This document shows, one piece after another, positions 1 to 11,609 of a stretch of DNA of 64,000 nucleotides. The stretch lies in assembly GCA_963989385.1 (NCBI GenBank), contig OZ022514.1, positions 24,965,222-25,029,221 of the forward strand, in the 5' to 3' direction. Both the position numbers and the translations under genes were made by a program. The notes below the pieces were generated by a model that saw only the letters and a program-made list of their open reading frames with translations, was not told the DNA's origin and did not search any database. The first letter of the stretch is position 1. Each line of letters begins with the position of its first letter. This DNA is from Ctena decussata. Taxonomy: Eukaryota; Mollusca; Bivalvia; Lucinida; Lucinidae.

Positions 1-3000
1 GTGCAAACCTGCGGGATGTGCAATACGAAGTTCTGCATACCAGTGGCTGGGCAATGTTAAATTACATAAGTATACAAAAATTGAAGCAAATGTACCAAGC
101 GGTCCAATCTCAAATACCCTAATATTGTTGTTGAAAAAATGTGAGAAGCTTTTGCACTGCAAAAGATTCTCGTATATTTCAACAAAAAATATCAGAAAAC
201 CAATGTAATCGTTAGTTAACGTTTCGTTAAAATTTCTGATGTTGAAATCTGTAATACCCTGATATTTTTGTTGAAAAAAAATGTGAGAAGCTTTTGCGCT
301 TTTCATATTTTTCAACAAAAAGTACCAGAAAACTAATGTCATCGTTAGTTAACGTTTCGTTAAAATTTCTGATGTTGAAATCTGTAATACCCTAATATTT
401 TGGTTGAAAAAAATGTGAGAAGCTTTTGCACAAAAAATATCAGAAAACTAATGTCATCGTTAGTTAACGTTTCGTTAAAATTTCTGATGTTGAAATTCAA
501 ATACCCTAATATTTTTGTTGAAAAAATGTGAGAAGCTTTTGCAGTGCTCGGTGAAGCCTCGTCACTGTTTTGCATGCCAGTGGCTGGACTAAGTTTAAAT
601 ATATAAGCATACAAAATTTGAACCATATTTACCACGGTGTTCAAGAGTTATGAGCATTTTCAGTAGTTGGCTGTAAATTTTCAACTGGTGCTCGGCAAAG
701 CCTCGTCAATCGAATAAGGTTGTTATGGGGGCGAGTCGTTAGACAATGTTGACATGTATAAGTATGCAAAATTTTGTCAAAATATCCCATGCGGTTCAAG
801 AGTTATAAGCGTCTTAGCTAACTGATTACGGTTTTCGCTAACTGATAACGGACGGACAGACTCACACAGTGATTATAGTGCAAACCTGCGGGATGTGCAA
901 TACGAAGTTCTGCATACCAGTGGCTGGGCAATGTTAAATTACATAAGTATACAAAAATTGAAGCAAATGTACCAAGCGGTCCAATCTCAAATACCCTAAT
1001 ATTGTTGTTGAAAAAATGTGAGAAGCTTTTGCACTGCAAAAGATTCTCGTATATTTCAACAAAAAATATCAGAAAACTAATGTAATCGTTAGTTAACGTT
1101 TCGTTAAAATTTCTGATGTTGAAATCTGTAATACCCTGATATTTTTGTTGAAAAAAAATGTGAGAAGCTTTTGCGCTTTTCATATTTTTCAACAAAAAGT
1201 ACCAGAAAACTAATGTCATCGTTAGTTAACGTTTCGTTAAAATTTCTGATGTTGAAATCTGTAATACCCTAATATTTTGGTTGAAAAAAATGTGAGAAGC
1301 TTTTGCACAAAAAATATCAGAAAACTAATGTCATCGTTAGTTAACGTTTCGTTAAAATTTCTGATGTTGAAATTCAAATACTCGTATATTTTTGTTGAAA
1401 AAATGTGAGAAGCTTTTGCAGTGCTCGGTGAAGCCTCGTCACTGTTTTGCATGCCAGTGGCTGGACTTAGTTTAAATATATAAGCATACAAAATTTGAAC
1501 CATATTTACCACGGTGTTCAAGAGTTATGAGCATTTTCAGTAGTTGGCCGTAAATTTTCAACTTGTGCTCGGCAAAGCCTCGTCCATCGAATAAGGTTGT
1601 TATGGGGGCGAGTCGTTAGACAATGTTGACATGTATAAGTATGCAAAATTTTGTCAAAATATCCCATGCGGTTCAAGAGTTATAAGCGTCTTCGCTAACT
1701 GATTACGGTTTTCGCTAACTGATAACGGACGGACCTAAGGACGGACTCACACAGTGATTATAGTGCAAACCTGCGGGTTGTGCAATAAGAAGTTCTGCAT
1801 ACCAGTGGCTGGGCAATGTTAAATTACATAAGTATACAAAAATTGAAGCAAATGTACCAAGCGGTCCAATCTCAAATACCCTAATATTGTTGTTGAAAAA
1901 AATGTGAGAAGCTTTTGCACTGCAAAAGACTCTCGTATATTTCAACAAAAAATATCAGAAAACTAATGTAATCGTTAGTTAACGTTTCGTTAAAATTTCT
2001 GATGTTGAAATCTGTAATACCCTAATATTTTTATTGAAAAAAAATGTGAGAAGCTTTTGCGCTTCTCATATTTTCCAACAAAAAAATATGAGAAAACTAA
2101 TGTAATCGTTAGTTAACGTTTTGTTAAAATTTCTGATGTTGAAATCTGTAATACCCTGATCTTTTTGTTGAAAAAAAATGTGAGAAGCTTTTGCGCTTCT
2201 CATATTTTTCAACAAAAAATACCAGAAAACTAATGTCATCGTTAGTTAACGTTTCGTTAAAATTTCTGATGTTGAAATCTGTAATACCCTAATATTTTTA
2301 TTGAAAAAATGTGAGAAGCTTTTGAGCTTCTCATGTTTTCCAACAAAAAATATCTGAAAACTAATGTAATCGTTAGTTAACGTTTTGTTAAAATTTCTCA
2401 TGTTCAAATCTGTAATACCCTGATATTTTTGTTGAAAAAAATGTGAGAAGCTTTTGGGCTTCCCATATTTTTCAACAAAAAATACCAGAAAACTAATGTC
2501 ATCGTTAGTTAACGTTTCGTTAAAATTTCTGATGTTGAAATCTGTAATACCCTAATATTTTTGTTGAAAAAAATGTGAGAAGCTTTTGCACAAAAAATAT
2601 CAGAAAACTAATGTCATCGTTAGTTAACGTTTCGTTAAAATTTCTGATGTTGAAATTCAAATACCCTAATGTTTTTGTTGAAAAAAATGTGAGAAGCTTT
2701 TGCACAAAAATATCAGAAAACTAATGTCATCGTTAGTTAACGTTTCGTTAAAATTTCTGATGTTGAAATTCAAATACCCTAATATTTTTGTTGAAAAAAT
2801 GTGAGAAGCTTTTGCAGTGCTCGGTGAAGCCTCGTCACTGTTTTGCATGCCAGTGGCTGGACTAAGTTTAAATATATAAGCATACAAAATTTGAACCATA
2901 TTTACCACGGTGTTCAAGAGTTATGAGCATTTTCAGTAGTTGGCCGTAAATTTTCAACTTGTGCTCGGCAAAGCCTCGACCATCGAATAAGGTTGTTTTG

Positions 3001-3181
3001 GGGGCGAGTCGTTAGACAATGTTGACATGTATAAGTATGCAAAATTTTGTCAAAATATCCCATGCGGTTCAAGAGTTATAAGCGTCTTCGCTAACTGATT
3101 ACGGTTTTCGCTAACTGATAACGGACGGACGGAAGGACGGACTCACACAGTGATTATAGTGCAAACCTGCGGGTTGTGCAA
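1..3181. repeat. Satellite array A, about 880-bp units with nested sub-repeats
   Basis: Units start at 1, 878, 1763 and 3159 with the same opening (GTGCAAACCTGCGGG). The first two units are 877 and 885 bp. The third is 1396 bp because an internal sub-repeat of roughly 100-190 bp, marked by TCGTTAGTTAACGTTTCGTT, has been amplified. Sub-repeats pair A/T-rich inverted stretches (TTTTTGTTGAAAAAAATG against CATATTTTTCAACAAAAA) around GAGAAGCTTTTGCGCTTCTC, so transcripts or single strands could form hairpins. Each unit ends in a short GGAC-rich stretch followed by CTCACACAGTGATTATA. Minus-strand open frames here repeat with the units and are low-complexity, so I treat the array as non-coding. Confidence 0.9.
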
Positions 3182-3204
3182 TTATGTGAAAAAAAGATGT
3201 TTTG

Positions 3205-3744
3205 TGGTGGTATAAGTTTATGCCCTTGTATAACGGGGTGTCCATTATGGTACTTGAAGAGTGGTCTGATCCTGATGAAAATTTTTTTTCCTCTGATGCA
3301 TGTCTTTCAGGATGTTGAGGATTTTGGAAAGGAAAATACTTTCACACAGTATTTCCATTGTCATACAAAAAACAAAAGTATCATATAAATATTTTGGAAA
3401 TGATTTCGATTATTATTTGCACAAAATTATGGGGAGAATATTTTAGGGCTAAAAGAATTAAGGTGTATTGTGATCATATGTCAGTGTGCCAAGTTATAAA
3501 TTCTGGTAAAGCAAGATGCGAAATTTTGCAGAATTGTTAAGGAGAATTGGCCTTTACGGCTGCAGTTAATGAATTTGAAATTAGAGCAGTACATTTCGAA
3601 TCAAAATCCAACAGAATCTCTGATAGTTTATCGCGCTGGAGTTTAGATCAGTCAAATCAGAATTATTTTGATATGACAAAGAGTTTTGAATTAATAGAAT
3701 GTGTTGTCTCAGATGATATGTTTGATTTTCTTAATATGTGGTAA
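3205..3744 (+). pseudogene. DIRS-like retroelement, RNase H domain fragment
   Basis: One plus-strand frame reads through with two stops (TGA near 3316, TAA at 3538). It shows the order expected of an RNase H linked to a reverse transcriptase: an acidic SSDACLSG segment near 3295, a conserved Glu in INILEM near 3390, YCDH near 3460 (usually CDN in this family), VINSGKAR near 3500, and a final SDSLSRW near 3620. This resembles RNase H of DIRS/Ngaro-type and some Ty3-type elements. The recombinase-like frame immediately downstream favours the DIRS group. The reverse transcriptase itself is missing; the sequence joins satellite A at about 3182. The fragment is decayed and cannot encode a working enzyme as it stands. 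Confidence 0.7.
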
Positions 3745-3904
3745 ATTATTTTGTTTCAGGTCAGCAGATGTCTTCTTCAAGGAAATCTGCATCTGCAGAA
3801 GGTTCTACACAGAATTTAAAGATACAATGGGAATCGTATATCTTATTTTGTTTGTACTTTGGTATTAAGTATCTTCCATCATATACAGAAACATTGTGCT
3901 TACA

Positions 3905-4140
3905 TGAGCCGCGACGCAAGAAAACCAACAATGTGGTTGTGCGCCCAGCGCAGACTCAGGTCAGCCTGGGCATCCGCCCAGTCTGATCAGTCTTCGCTCT
4001 CCGCATGAAGGTAGCTTAGACCCTTAGCTACCTTTTGAGCACTTAACGAAGAGTCTGATCAAACTGGCCGGCTGCCCAGGCTGATTTGAGTCTTCACTCG
4101 GCGCACAACCACATTGTTGGTTTTCTCATGTCGCGGCTCA
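3905..4140. mobile_element. 236-bp MITE with long terminal inverted repeats
   Basis: It starts TGAGCCGCGAC and ends with the reverse complement GTCGCGGCTCA. The inverted repeats extend inward about 90 bp with mismatches (AAAACCAACAATGTGGTTGT on both ends). It lies inside the recombinase frame. The right flank is TA at 4141-4142 and the left flank is CA at 3903-3904. A TA target duplication with one C/T change makes the host frame continuous when the element is ignored. It has no coding capacity. TA preference suggests mobilisation by a Tc1/mariner-like transposase, which is an inference. Confidence 0.75.
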
Positions 4141-4208
4141 TATGCACAATTCCTTTGTATGACTTTTAAGTCCACCCAGTCGATTAAAAATTATATAGAG
4201 GATCTTAC

Positions 4209-4570
4209 ATGAGTGCTCATGTATTACTGAATTTATTAAACGAGTTGGCGAAAAAGATAAGATGCGAGGCTTTGCCGAGCATCTTATCGTTTTTCCCCAA
4301 CGAGTTTAATAAATTTAATAATACAGGAGCACGAATGCAAGATTCTATATATCATATGACACTAAAATCGCATTTTATTTGCAAAATTTGCACTAAAACG
4401 TCACGATTTCGCCATTAGAAAAAGCGACGTTTTAATGGACGTCAACGTATAACGTTAAAAAATTTGCATATTTAATCCTATAGTGGATTATCGTTTTTAA
4501 TGCATGGCTTTAATACACTCTCGGATTCGACGTCATATGATAAAACAATGCATTTCCTGTTAGGATTTTC
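4209..4570. mobile_element. Second palindromic insertion in the recombinase relic
   Basis: This stretch separates two in-frame parts of the recombinase relic. Its left part is a long imperfect hairpin, about 4211-4334: GTGCTCATGTATTA on one side, TAATACAGGAGCAC on the other, with matching inner arms (TTTATTAAACGAGTTGG against CCAACGAGTTTAATAAA) and a GATAAGATGC stem tip. The rest (4352-4570) is AT-rich and non-coding. The exact ends and target duplication are not clear. The right boundary is set by where recombinase similarity resumes. Confidence 0.45.
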
Positions 4571-4677
4571 AACGGACAATATCAATTATTTTTTGCTTAA
4601 ACTTAGTGTGAGAGGCATGGCCAGATTGCATCCATATTGTATTCAGCAGGCATAAGCTATTACACCTATTTTAGGGA

Positions 4678-7600
4678 GTAAATTTCCTGGTCCCAGCAAA
4701 TTTTCTTTGAGATATCGGTAGTTTGAGATGCCTGAAAATATAGAATAAAAGCGGTAGCAAAAATTGAACTCAAAGATACTAAAGAAGGTTACATGTTGCA
4801 GTTGAAAGATAAATGTATGCCAGAGTACTCAAACTTTGCACCAGTTTACCCGGTTTGCTAGTCCATATGACCTTAAACATGTATTGTACTTCAACAGACA
4901 GTCAACTCTCAATATCTCCAACTTACTGATATCTCAAAGTAAATTTTCTGGTCCCAGCAAATTTTCCTCGAGATATCGGTAGTTTGAGATATCCGGAGTT
5001 GAACATCCCCTCCCACCAAACTTAGTATGCCAGCAATGCTTAAAGGAATGAAAAAATACTCACACTATTTTGGGGAACACTGTACCTTCAACCTACTGAT
5101 ATCTCAAAGTAAATTGCCTGGTCCCAGCAAATTTTCTTTGAGATATCGGTAATTTGAGATGCCTGAAAATATAAAATAAAAGCGGCAGCAAAAATTGAAC
5201 TCATAAAGATACTAAAGAAGGTTACATGTTGCAGTTTAAAGATAAATGTATGGGGCCCCTTTCTCTGAGTCTACATTATTTGCATCTGAATTGACACTGT
5301 TTGCTATTGCATATTTGAGCATGTCTGGCAAAGCAACTTGGCCCATCATCCTCCCCTCCCAAGCTACCCTGCCAGTAATACTCAAACTTTGCAATACAGT
5401 CTACCCTGTTTGCTGTTCCTGTTTGTTGTCCCATCTGACCTTACACATGTATTTATTTCAACAGACAGTCAACTCTCGATATCTCCAAACTAATGATAAT
5501 TCAAAGTAAATTTTCTAGTCCCAGCAAATTTTCTTTGAGATATCGGTAGTTTGTATTCCCCTAAAGTTGAACTTCACCTCCCACAAAGCTAACTTTGCCA
5601 GAATACTCAAAATTTGCACCAGTATACCCGGTTTGCTAGTCCATATGACCTTAAACATGTATTGTACTTCAACAGACAGTCAACTCTCAATATCTCCAAC
5701 TTACTGATATCTCAAAGTAAATTTTCTGGTCCCAGCAAATTTTCCTCGAGATATCGGTAGTTTGGGATATCCAGAGTTGAACATCCACTCACACCAGACT
5801 TAGTATGCCAGCAATGCTCAAAGGAATGAAAAAAATACTCACACTATTTTGGGGAATACTGTACCTTCAACCTACTGATATCTCAAAGTAAATTGCCTGG
5901 TCCCAGCAAATTTTCTTTGAGATATCGGTAGTTTGAGATGCCTGAAAATATAAAATAAAAGCGGCAGCAAAAATTGAACTCATTAAGATACCAAAGAAGG
6001 TTACATGTTGCAGTTTAAAGATAAATGTATGGGGCCCCTTTCTCTGAGTCTACATTATATGCATCTGAATTGACACTGTTTGCTATTGCATATTTGAGCA
6101 TGTCTGGCATAGCAGCTTGGCCCATCATCCTCCCCTCCCAAGCTACTCTGCCAGTAATACTCAAACTTTGCAATACAGTCTACCCTGTTTGCTGTTCCTG
6201 TTTGTTGTCCCATCTGACCTTGCACATGTATTTATTTCAACAGACAGTCAACTCTCGATATCTCCAAACTAATGATATTTCAAAGTAAATTTTCTAGTCC
6301 CAGCAAATTTTCTATGAGATTTCGGTAGTCTGAAATACCTTAAGTTGAACGTCCCCTCCCACAAAAGCTAACTATGCCAGAATAATCAAACTTTGCACCA
6401 GTCTACCCGGTTTGCTAGTCCATATGACCTTAAACATGTATTGTACTTCCACAGACAGTCAACTCTCAATATCTCCACATTACTGATATCTCAAAGTAAA
6501 TTTTCTGGTCCCAGCAAATTTTCCTCGAGATAACGGTAGTTTGAGATATCCGGAGTTGAACATCCCCTCCCACCAAACTTAGTATGCCAGCAATGCTCAA
6601 AGGAATGAAAAAAATACTCACACTATTTTGGGGAATACTGTACCTTCAACCTACTGATATCTCAAAGTAAATTTCCTGGTCCCATCAAATTTTCTTTGAG
6701 ATATCGGTAGTTTGAGATGCCTGAAAATATAAAATAAAAGCGGCAGCAAAAATTGAACTCACAAAGACACTAAAGAAGGTTACATGCTGCAGTTTAAAGA
6801 TAAATGTATGGGACACCTTTCTCTGAGTCTACATTATTTGCATCTGAATTGACACTGTTTGCTATTGCATATTTGAGCATGTCTGGCATAGCAGCTTGGC
6901 CCATCATCCTCCCATCCCAAGCTACTCTGCCAGTAATACTCAAACTTTGCAATACAGTCTACCCTGTTTGCTGTTCCTGTTTGTTGTCCCATCTGACCTT
7001 ACACATGTATTTATTTCAACAGACAGTCAACTCTCGATATCTCCAAACTAATGATATTTCAAAGTAAATTTTCTAGTCACAGCAAATTTTCTTTGAGATA
7101 TCGGTAGTTTGAAATACCTTAAGTTGAACGTCCCCTCCCACAAAGCTAACTATGCCAGAATACTCAAACTTTGCACCAGTCTACCCGGTTTGCTAGTCCA
7201 TATGACCTTAAACATGTATTGTACTTCAACAGACAGTCAACTCTCAATATCTCCAACTTACTAATATCTCAAAGTAAATTTTCTGGTCCAAGCAAACTTT
7301 CCTCGAGATATCGGTAGTTTGAGATATCCGGAGTACAACATCCCCTCCCACCAAACTTAGTATGCCAGCAATGCTCAAAGGAATGAAAAAAATACTCACA
7401 CTATTTTGGGGAATACTGTACCTTCAACCTACTGATATCTCAAAGTAAATTGCCTGGTCCCAGCAAATGTTCTTTGAGATATCGGTAGTTTGAGATGCCT
7501 GAAAATATAAAATAAAAGCGGCAGCAAAAATTGAACTCACAAAGATAATAAAGAAGGTAACATGTTGCAGTTTAAAGATAAATGTATGGGGCCCCTTTCT

Positions 7601-8612
7601 CTGAGTCTACATTATTTGCATCTGAATTGACACTGTTTGCTATTGCATATTTGAGCATGTCTGGCATAGCAGCTTGGCCCATCATCCTCCCCTCCCAAGC
7701 TACTCTGCCAGTAATACTCAAACTTTGCAATACAGTCTATCCTGTTTGCTGTTCCTGTTTGTTGTCCCATCTGACCTTACACATGTATTTATTCCAACAG
7801 ACAGTCTACTCTCGATATCTCCAAACTAATGATATTTCAAAGTAAATTTTCTAGTCCCAGCAAATTTTGTTTGAGATATCGTTAGTTTGAAATACTTAAA
7901 GTTGAACGTACCCTCCCACAAAGCTAACTATGCCAGAATACTCAAACTTTGGACCAGTCTACCCGGTTTGCTAGTCCATATGACCTTAAACATGTATTGT
8001 ACTTCAACAGACAGTCAACTCTCAATATCTCCAACTTACTGATATCTCAAAGTAAATTTTCTGGTCCCAGCAAATTTTCCTCGAGATATCGGTAGTTTGA
8101 GATATCCAGAGTTGAAAATCCCCTCCCACCAAACTTAGTATGCCAGCAATGCTCAAAGGAATGAAAAAATACTCGCACTATTTTGGGGGATACTGTACCT
8201 TCAACCTACTGATATCTCAAAGTAAATTTCCTGGTCCCAGCAAATGTTCTTTGAGATATCGGTAGTTTGAGATGCCTGAAAATATAAAATAAAAGAGGCA
8301 GCAAAAATTGAACTCACAAAGATACTAAAGAAGGTTACATATTGTAGTTTTAAGATAAATGTATGGGGCCCCTTTCTCTGAATCTTCATTATTTGCATCT
8401 GAATTGACACTGTTTGCTATTGCATATTTGAGCATGTCTGGCATAGCAGCTTGGCCCATCATCCTCCCCTCCCAAGCTACTCTGCCACTAATACTCAAAC
8501 GTTGCAATACAGTTTACCCTGTTTGCTGTTCCTGTTTGTTGTCCCATCTGACCTTACACATGTATTTATTTCAACAGACAGTCAACTCTCGATATCTCCA
8601 AACTAATGATAT
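4678..8612. repeat. Satellite array B, about 778-bp unit, five copies
   Basis: Identical landmarks (for example TGTATGGGGCCCCTTTCTCT and its variants) recur near 5246, 6025, 6804, 7582 and 8359, spacings 777-779 bp. The first unit is shortened by an internal deletion. Each unit has several near-palindromes of the form GATATCTCAAAG ... CTGGTCCCAG ... CTTTGAGATATC, about 50 bp each. Copies look more than 90% identical by eye. The same 87-codon open frame in each copy follows from the repeat itself; it has no recognisable domain. The array ends abruptly at a Helentron helicase fragment. Confidence 0.9.
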
Positions 8613-9788
8613 GAGCTGTTGACAGTAGCAGTTGGGATGATTGATGATATAACAGTCAATGTAGAGGATGGTTTGACAAATGGGTCTACGTGTGTTGTCA
8701 AATTCATTGAGTACAAAATGGAAGGCACAAATCGTCCCAGTATTATATGGGTTTTATTTGGAGATTCTCAAATTGGCCAGTCAACTCGTGAGAAGTTTTC
8801 TAATAGGGGTTTGTACAGTACAAACATAGATAAAGCAGGGACTCCAATATTTGATATAGAAGGAACATTTATCTACAACTTCAAAACATGCCAAAGAATT
8901 CAATTTCCTTTGAAACCATCAGCAGGTAAAACTATTCATAAAGCTCAGGGGTCTACAGTAGATGAAATTGTAGTAGACCTGCCTCAAACGAGACTCAGGA
9001 AGCAACCTCATATTCACTATGTTGCTCTTAGTAGAGTCAGAAAACTAGAGAATTTCTATACTTTGAATTTGCATGAAACTGCCATGGCAGTGGATGAACA
9101 AGTGAAAATTGAGATGCAGCGGTTAAACACAGAAGCACCTCTTGAATTGTGTTATGTTCCATTACATAAAGTTGATTCACACAAGATCAAAATTTCATTT
9201 AATAATGCAAGGTCCTTACATTAGCACTTTAAAGACTTTGAATTTGAGCCAAATGTTTTGTCAGCAGATGTGACTGGGTTTGCAGAATCCAGGCTGTGTG
9301 CAAGAGATGATAGTCGTCATTTTGCTCTGAAGAATTTCAAACTTTTGAGATTGGATGAAGCAGAACTTGATTCTGGGAACAGTCCATACCATGGGCTTGC
9401 TTTGTACATCAAGGATTATTTTGAAATTCAGAGAATAGAAAAAATCCATTCTGACATATGCGAATTCATGTTGGCTAGCATGTACAGCAGTGTTAAGGGA
9501 TGTTTCCAAGTTGTATACTTCTACAAATTTCCTAAAAGTGTGCAAATGGTAGATATGCATACCAAATTGGTAATAATGGGTGATTTTAACATACATTCAA
9601 ATGCCAACACTTCAACATTTGTAGCTTTCACGATGAAACAATTTAAATGTGAGCAGCACAACAATCAGTCGACTACTGATTCTGGATCGGTGATAGATTT
9701 TATTTTCACAAACTATCCAGCATCCAGTGATGTTATTGAGGCTTACTGGAGTGACCACAAACTGGTTTATTGTGCACTGGATGAATAG
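8613..9788 (+). pseudogene. Helentron (Helitron2-type) helicase C-terminus plus endonuclease-like domain
   Basis: The N-terminal portion resembles the last third of a PIF1/RecD-type helicase: DGLTNGSTCVV near 8665, SAGKTIHKAQGSTVDEIVVD near 8920 and HYVALSRVRKL near 9010. After one in-frame TAG (9222-9224) the same frame continues into an exonuclease-endonuclease-phosphatase-like domain: GFAESRL near 9278, MGDFNIHSN near 9580, SVIDFIFTN near 9688, SDHKLVYCAL near 9750. A helicase with an added endonuclease domain is the hallmark of Helentrons. The HUH Rep domain and helicase N-terminus are absent, because the fragment starts at the junction with satellite B. The segment between YKFPK and GDFN appears shortened. 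A second inverted copy lies at 38139-39066. Inactive: truncated and interrupted. Confidence 0.8.
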
Positions 9789-9830
9789 GTACATCTGAAA
9801 GAACACATAGAATTCACCCCTAAGGTAATT

Positions 9831-9866
9831 AGCAATACCAACCTGCAGGCAGGGGTTGGTATTGCT
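9831..9866 (+). other. Stem-loop downstream of the Helentron ORF
   Basis: AGCAATACCAACC and GGTTGGTATTGCT form a perfect 13-bp stem around a 10-nt loop, 42 bp after the endonuclease stop codon. Helitron-group elements carry a hairpin near the 3' end, so this could be the element's terminal structure. The copy in the other arm (38063-38098) keeps the hairpin with one mismatch. Confidence 0.6.
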
Positions 9867-10154
9867 GGTGGTTATAACAAGAGCAAGGATGGGTGGCCAC
9901 CAAACAAAATTCTGTTATTTGCCATCGTATGCAAAGGTGGGTCCAGGCTTGCTATTTTGATAAAGCAAGGTCTAGACCATTGGCTACTATAGTGGTGGAA
10001 GTGATATATACATGTATCCTGTATCTGTAGGGAAAGACAATGTATGCCCTTGCAGATTGGTATTATGTTCTGAACCTAGTTACCTGATAGTCTGCTGTTT
10101 TAGTACTTCTTTAAAGTTGCCTGTGTGTGCTAGGCCTCGTCCCTGTGACATCAT
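9867..10154. other. Non-coding stretch after the Helentron
   Basis: No open frame with a recognisable domain. It is duplicated at about 37780-38062 on the other strand. It may be Helentron 3' flank or host sequence captured with it. Confidence 0.4.
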
Positions 10155-10870
10155 ACAGGGTGTCTAAAAAACATGGACCTTTTTTTAAATTGCTGTAACT
10201 CCTTTATTTATCGAGGAAACTTTCCAAAACGGTAGTAGCAATTTGATGCTCCTTTGCATTTATGATGTTTATTAACAGGTGGCCTTGCTTACAGGAAGTG
10301 ACGTCATAATGTTTTAAGTTGACGGTTATTGCGTCATTTCTATTTTGACTGCACCGTTGAAACTGCATACTGTTATCAAGTGAAATATATTCAAACTTAG
10401 AGCGTTCTAAAGCTTACATTCTAAGGAGAGAAGGATTTACATTATCTCAGATAATGGATATCTTGAATAATGCAAAGAAAATTGTATTCAAATGACCTTT
10501 TTAAAGCTTTAAAGCAAGATTGCAGATCAACACAAAATTATCTTCAGATTTATAATAAAAAATCAACTAAAATGGTCAAATTATAGCTTTGAAGTCGTTT
10601 AGCTATTAAAAATTAGTAGGACACTGAAACGAAACAAGCTACTTATCAGTTCTTTGCCAGTTTCAGTTCTTTAATGATCTTTGATGATACTGCCTTTATG
10701 GGCCTGCCTTTTCCCTTTTCTTGCTAAACTTTCTGGCTTTATCATGAACAGCCTATTCTACCACCCAGTTCTAACCACAACATGACAGCCAATTTCCCCT
10801 GCGTTTTATTTTTCTTAGATTTTCTTTCACTATTTGGGATTTTTTGAACCCTTGATTTCTAAGAATGTAG
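10155..10870 (+). mobile_element. Truncated mariner-like TIR element (left-arm copy)
   Basis: It begins ACAGGGTGTCTAAAAAACAT, preceded by CAT. The same end occurs at 37779 (inverted), and a diverged partner end faces it at 35129, so the right arm holds a two-ended element. Here only one end remains. Homology to the right arm breaks near 10870, by ATTCTAAGAATGTAGACCTG, and resumes beyond the missing 3.4 kb. No transposase frame is visible. Confidence 0.55.
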
Positions 10871-11609
10871 ACCTGTAAACCAAAACTTTTTTTTTCATAT
10901 CTGCGGTAAACTTTTTTGATTTCTTGTACTGTAAACTTTTTCATTTCTTGTAGGTATGATTTTTCAGAATCATTTGTTAAGGAATAACCGTAATGTGCCT
11001 AAATATGGGGACACCTTAAGATAAAATTTTTTCCATTTGTATCAAATGGAAAAGGAGTAGGTTCACGAAGGCTGAAAATCGGCCCTGTAAAATCGTAAAA
11101 TTTCAGACTTGTCAAATCAGTGATTTGTTGTTACTTTTTATATGATCAAACATAGAAATTTTATAAACCATACGAATTTTGACGCTATGACCTTTCTCAA
11201 ACTTGTCCGAGGAGCATAAAGTATCCTGGGGTAACACATTTGTGCGATTTTTTGCACATTTTCGTGTGTTTGACCAAATAATTTATATCGAGCCCAACCT
11301 TATAACATCAGGATTTTTCGACAGACAATGCCGCTAAAAATGGCAAATCATATGACAAAAGGAGAAGATGATACAAGGTTGGGCTCGATATGAGAAAAAG
11401 AATTTACTTAAAAAAATATCCGCTAATCCAGCAAATATATAACGTCATAAGCGGCGGGAAAAAGCGATGTTATTTTTCTTGACGTCAGGAGCTTGCTGAC
11501 CACGCACCTGTAAATGTTAATGAAGAAATAGAAAACTTTTGCAATGAGAAAAGGTAAATCTATACACAAAAAATGTATATAGTATTTAAATCCAGAGTTT
11601 TAGTTGACT

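Larger units (their letters stand above)
3760..4666 (+). pseudogene. DIRS-like tyrosine recombinase fragment, interrupted by two insertions
   Basis: The piece at about 3785-3902 encodes a core-binding-like segment (TQNLKIQWESYILFCLYFG, then LPSYTETLC), as at the start of tyrosine recombinases of DIRS/Ngaro/Crypton-type elements. The frame resumes at about 4141-4208 (FLCMTFKSTQSIKNYIEDL) after a 236-bp MITE, then again near 4575-4666 (LLKLSVRGMARLHPYC, then AITPIL, with one stop) after a second insertion. The catalytic Arg-His-Arg-Tyr domain is absent; satellite B begins at about 4678. Family assignment rests on motif order and on the RNase H just upstream. The resumption of the frame on both sides of the insertions is seen directly. 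Confidence 0.6.

Noticed and set aside
1..3181. CRISPR-like regularly spaced repeats
   Set aside because: Repeat lengths and spacers are irregular, units are hierarchical satellites, and no Cas genes exist; the DNA is eukaryotic.
5246..8622. Five near-identical 87-codon open frames as a possible tandem gene family
   Set aside because: They recur at the satellite period, have no domain, and silent and non-silent changes look equally frequent. They are repeat by-products.
9261..9806. Antisense open frames over the Helentron endonuclease (also 38331-38666)
   Set aside because: They mirror the real coding strand; the sense frame carries the recognisable motifs.
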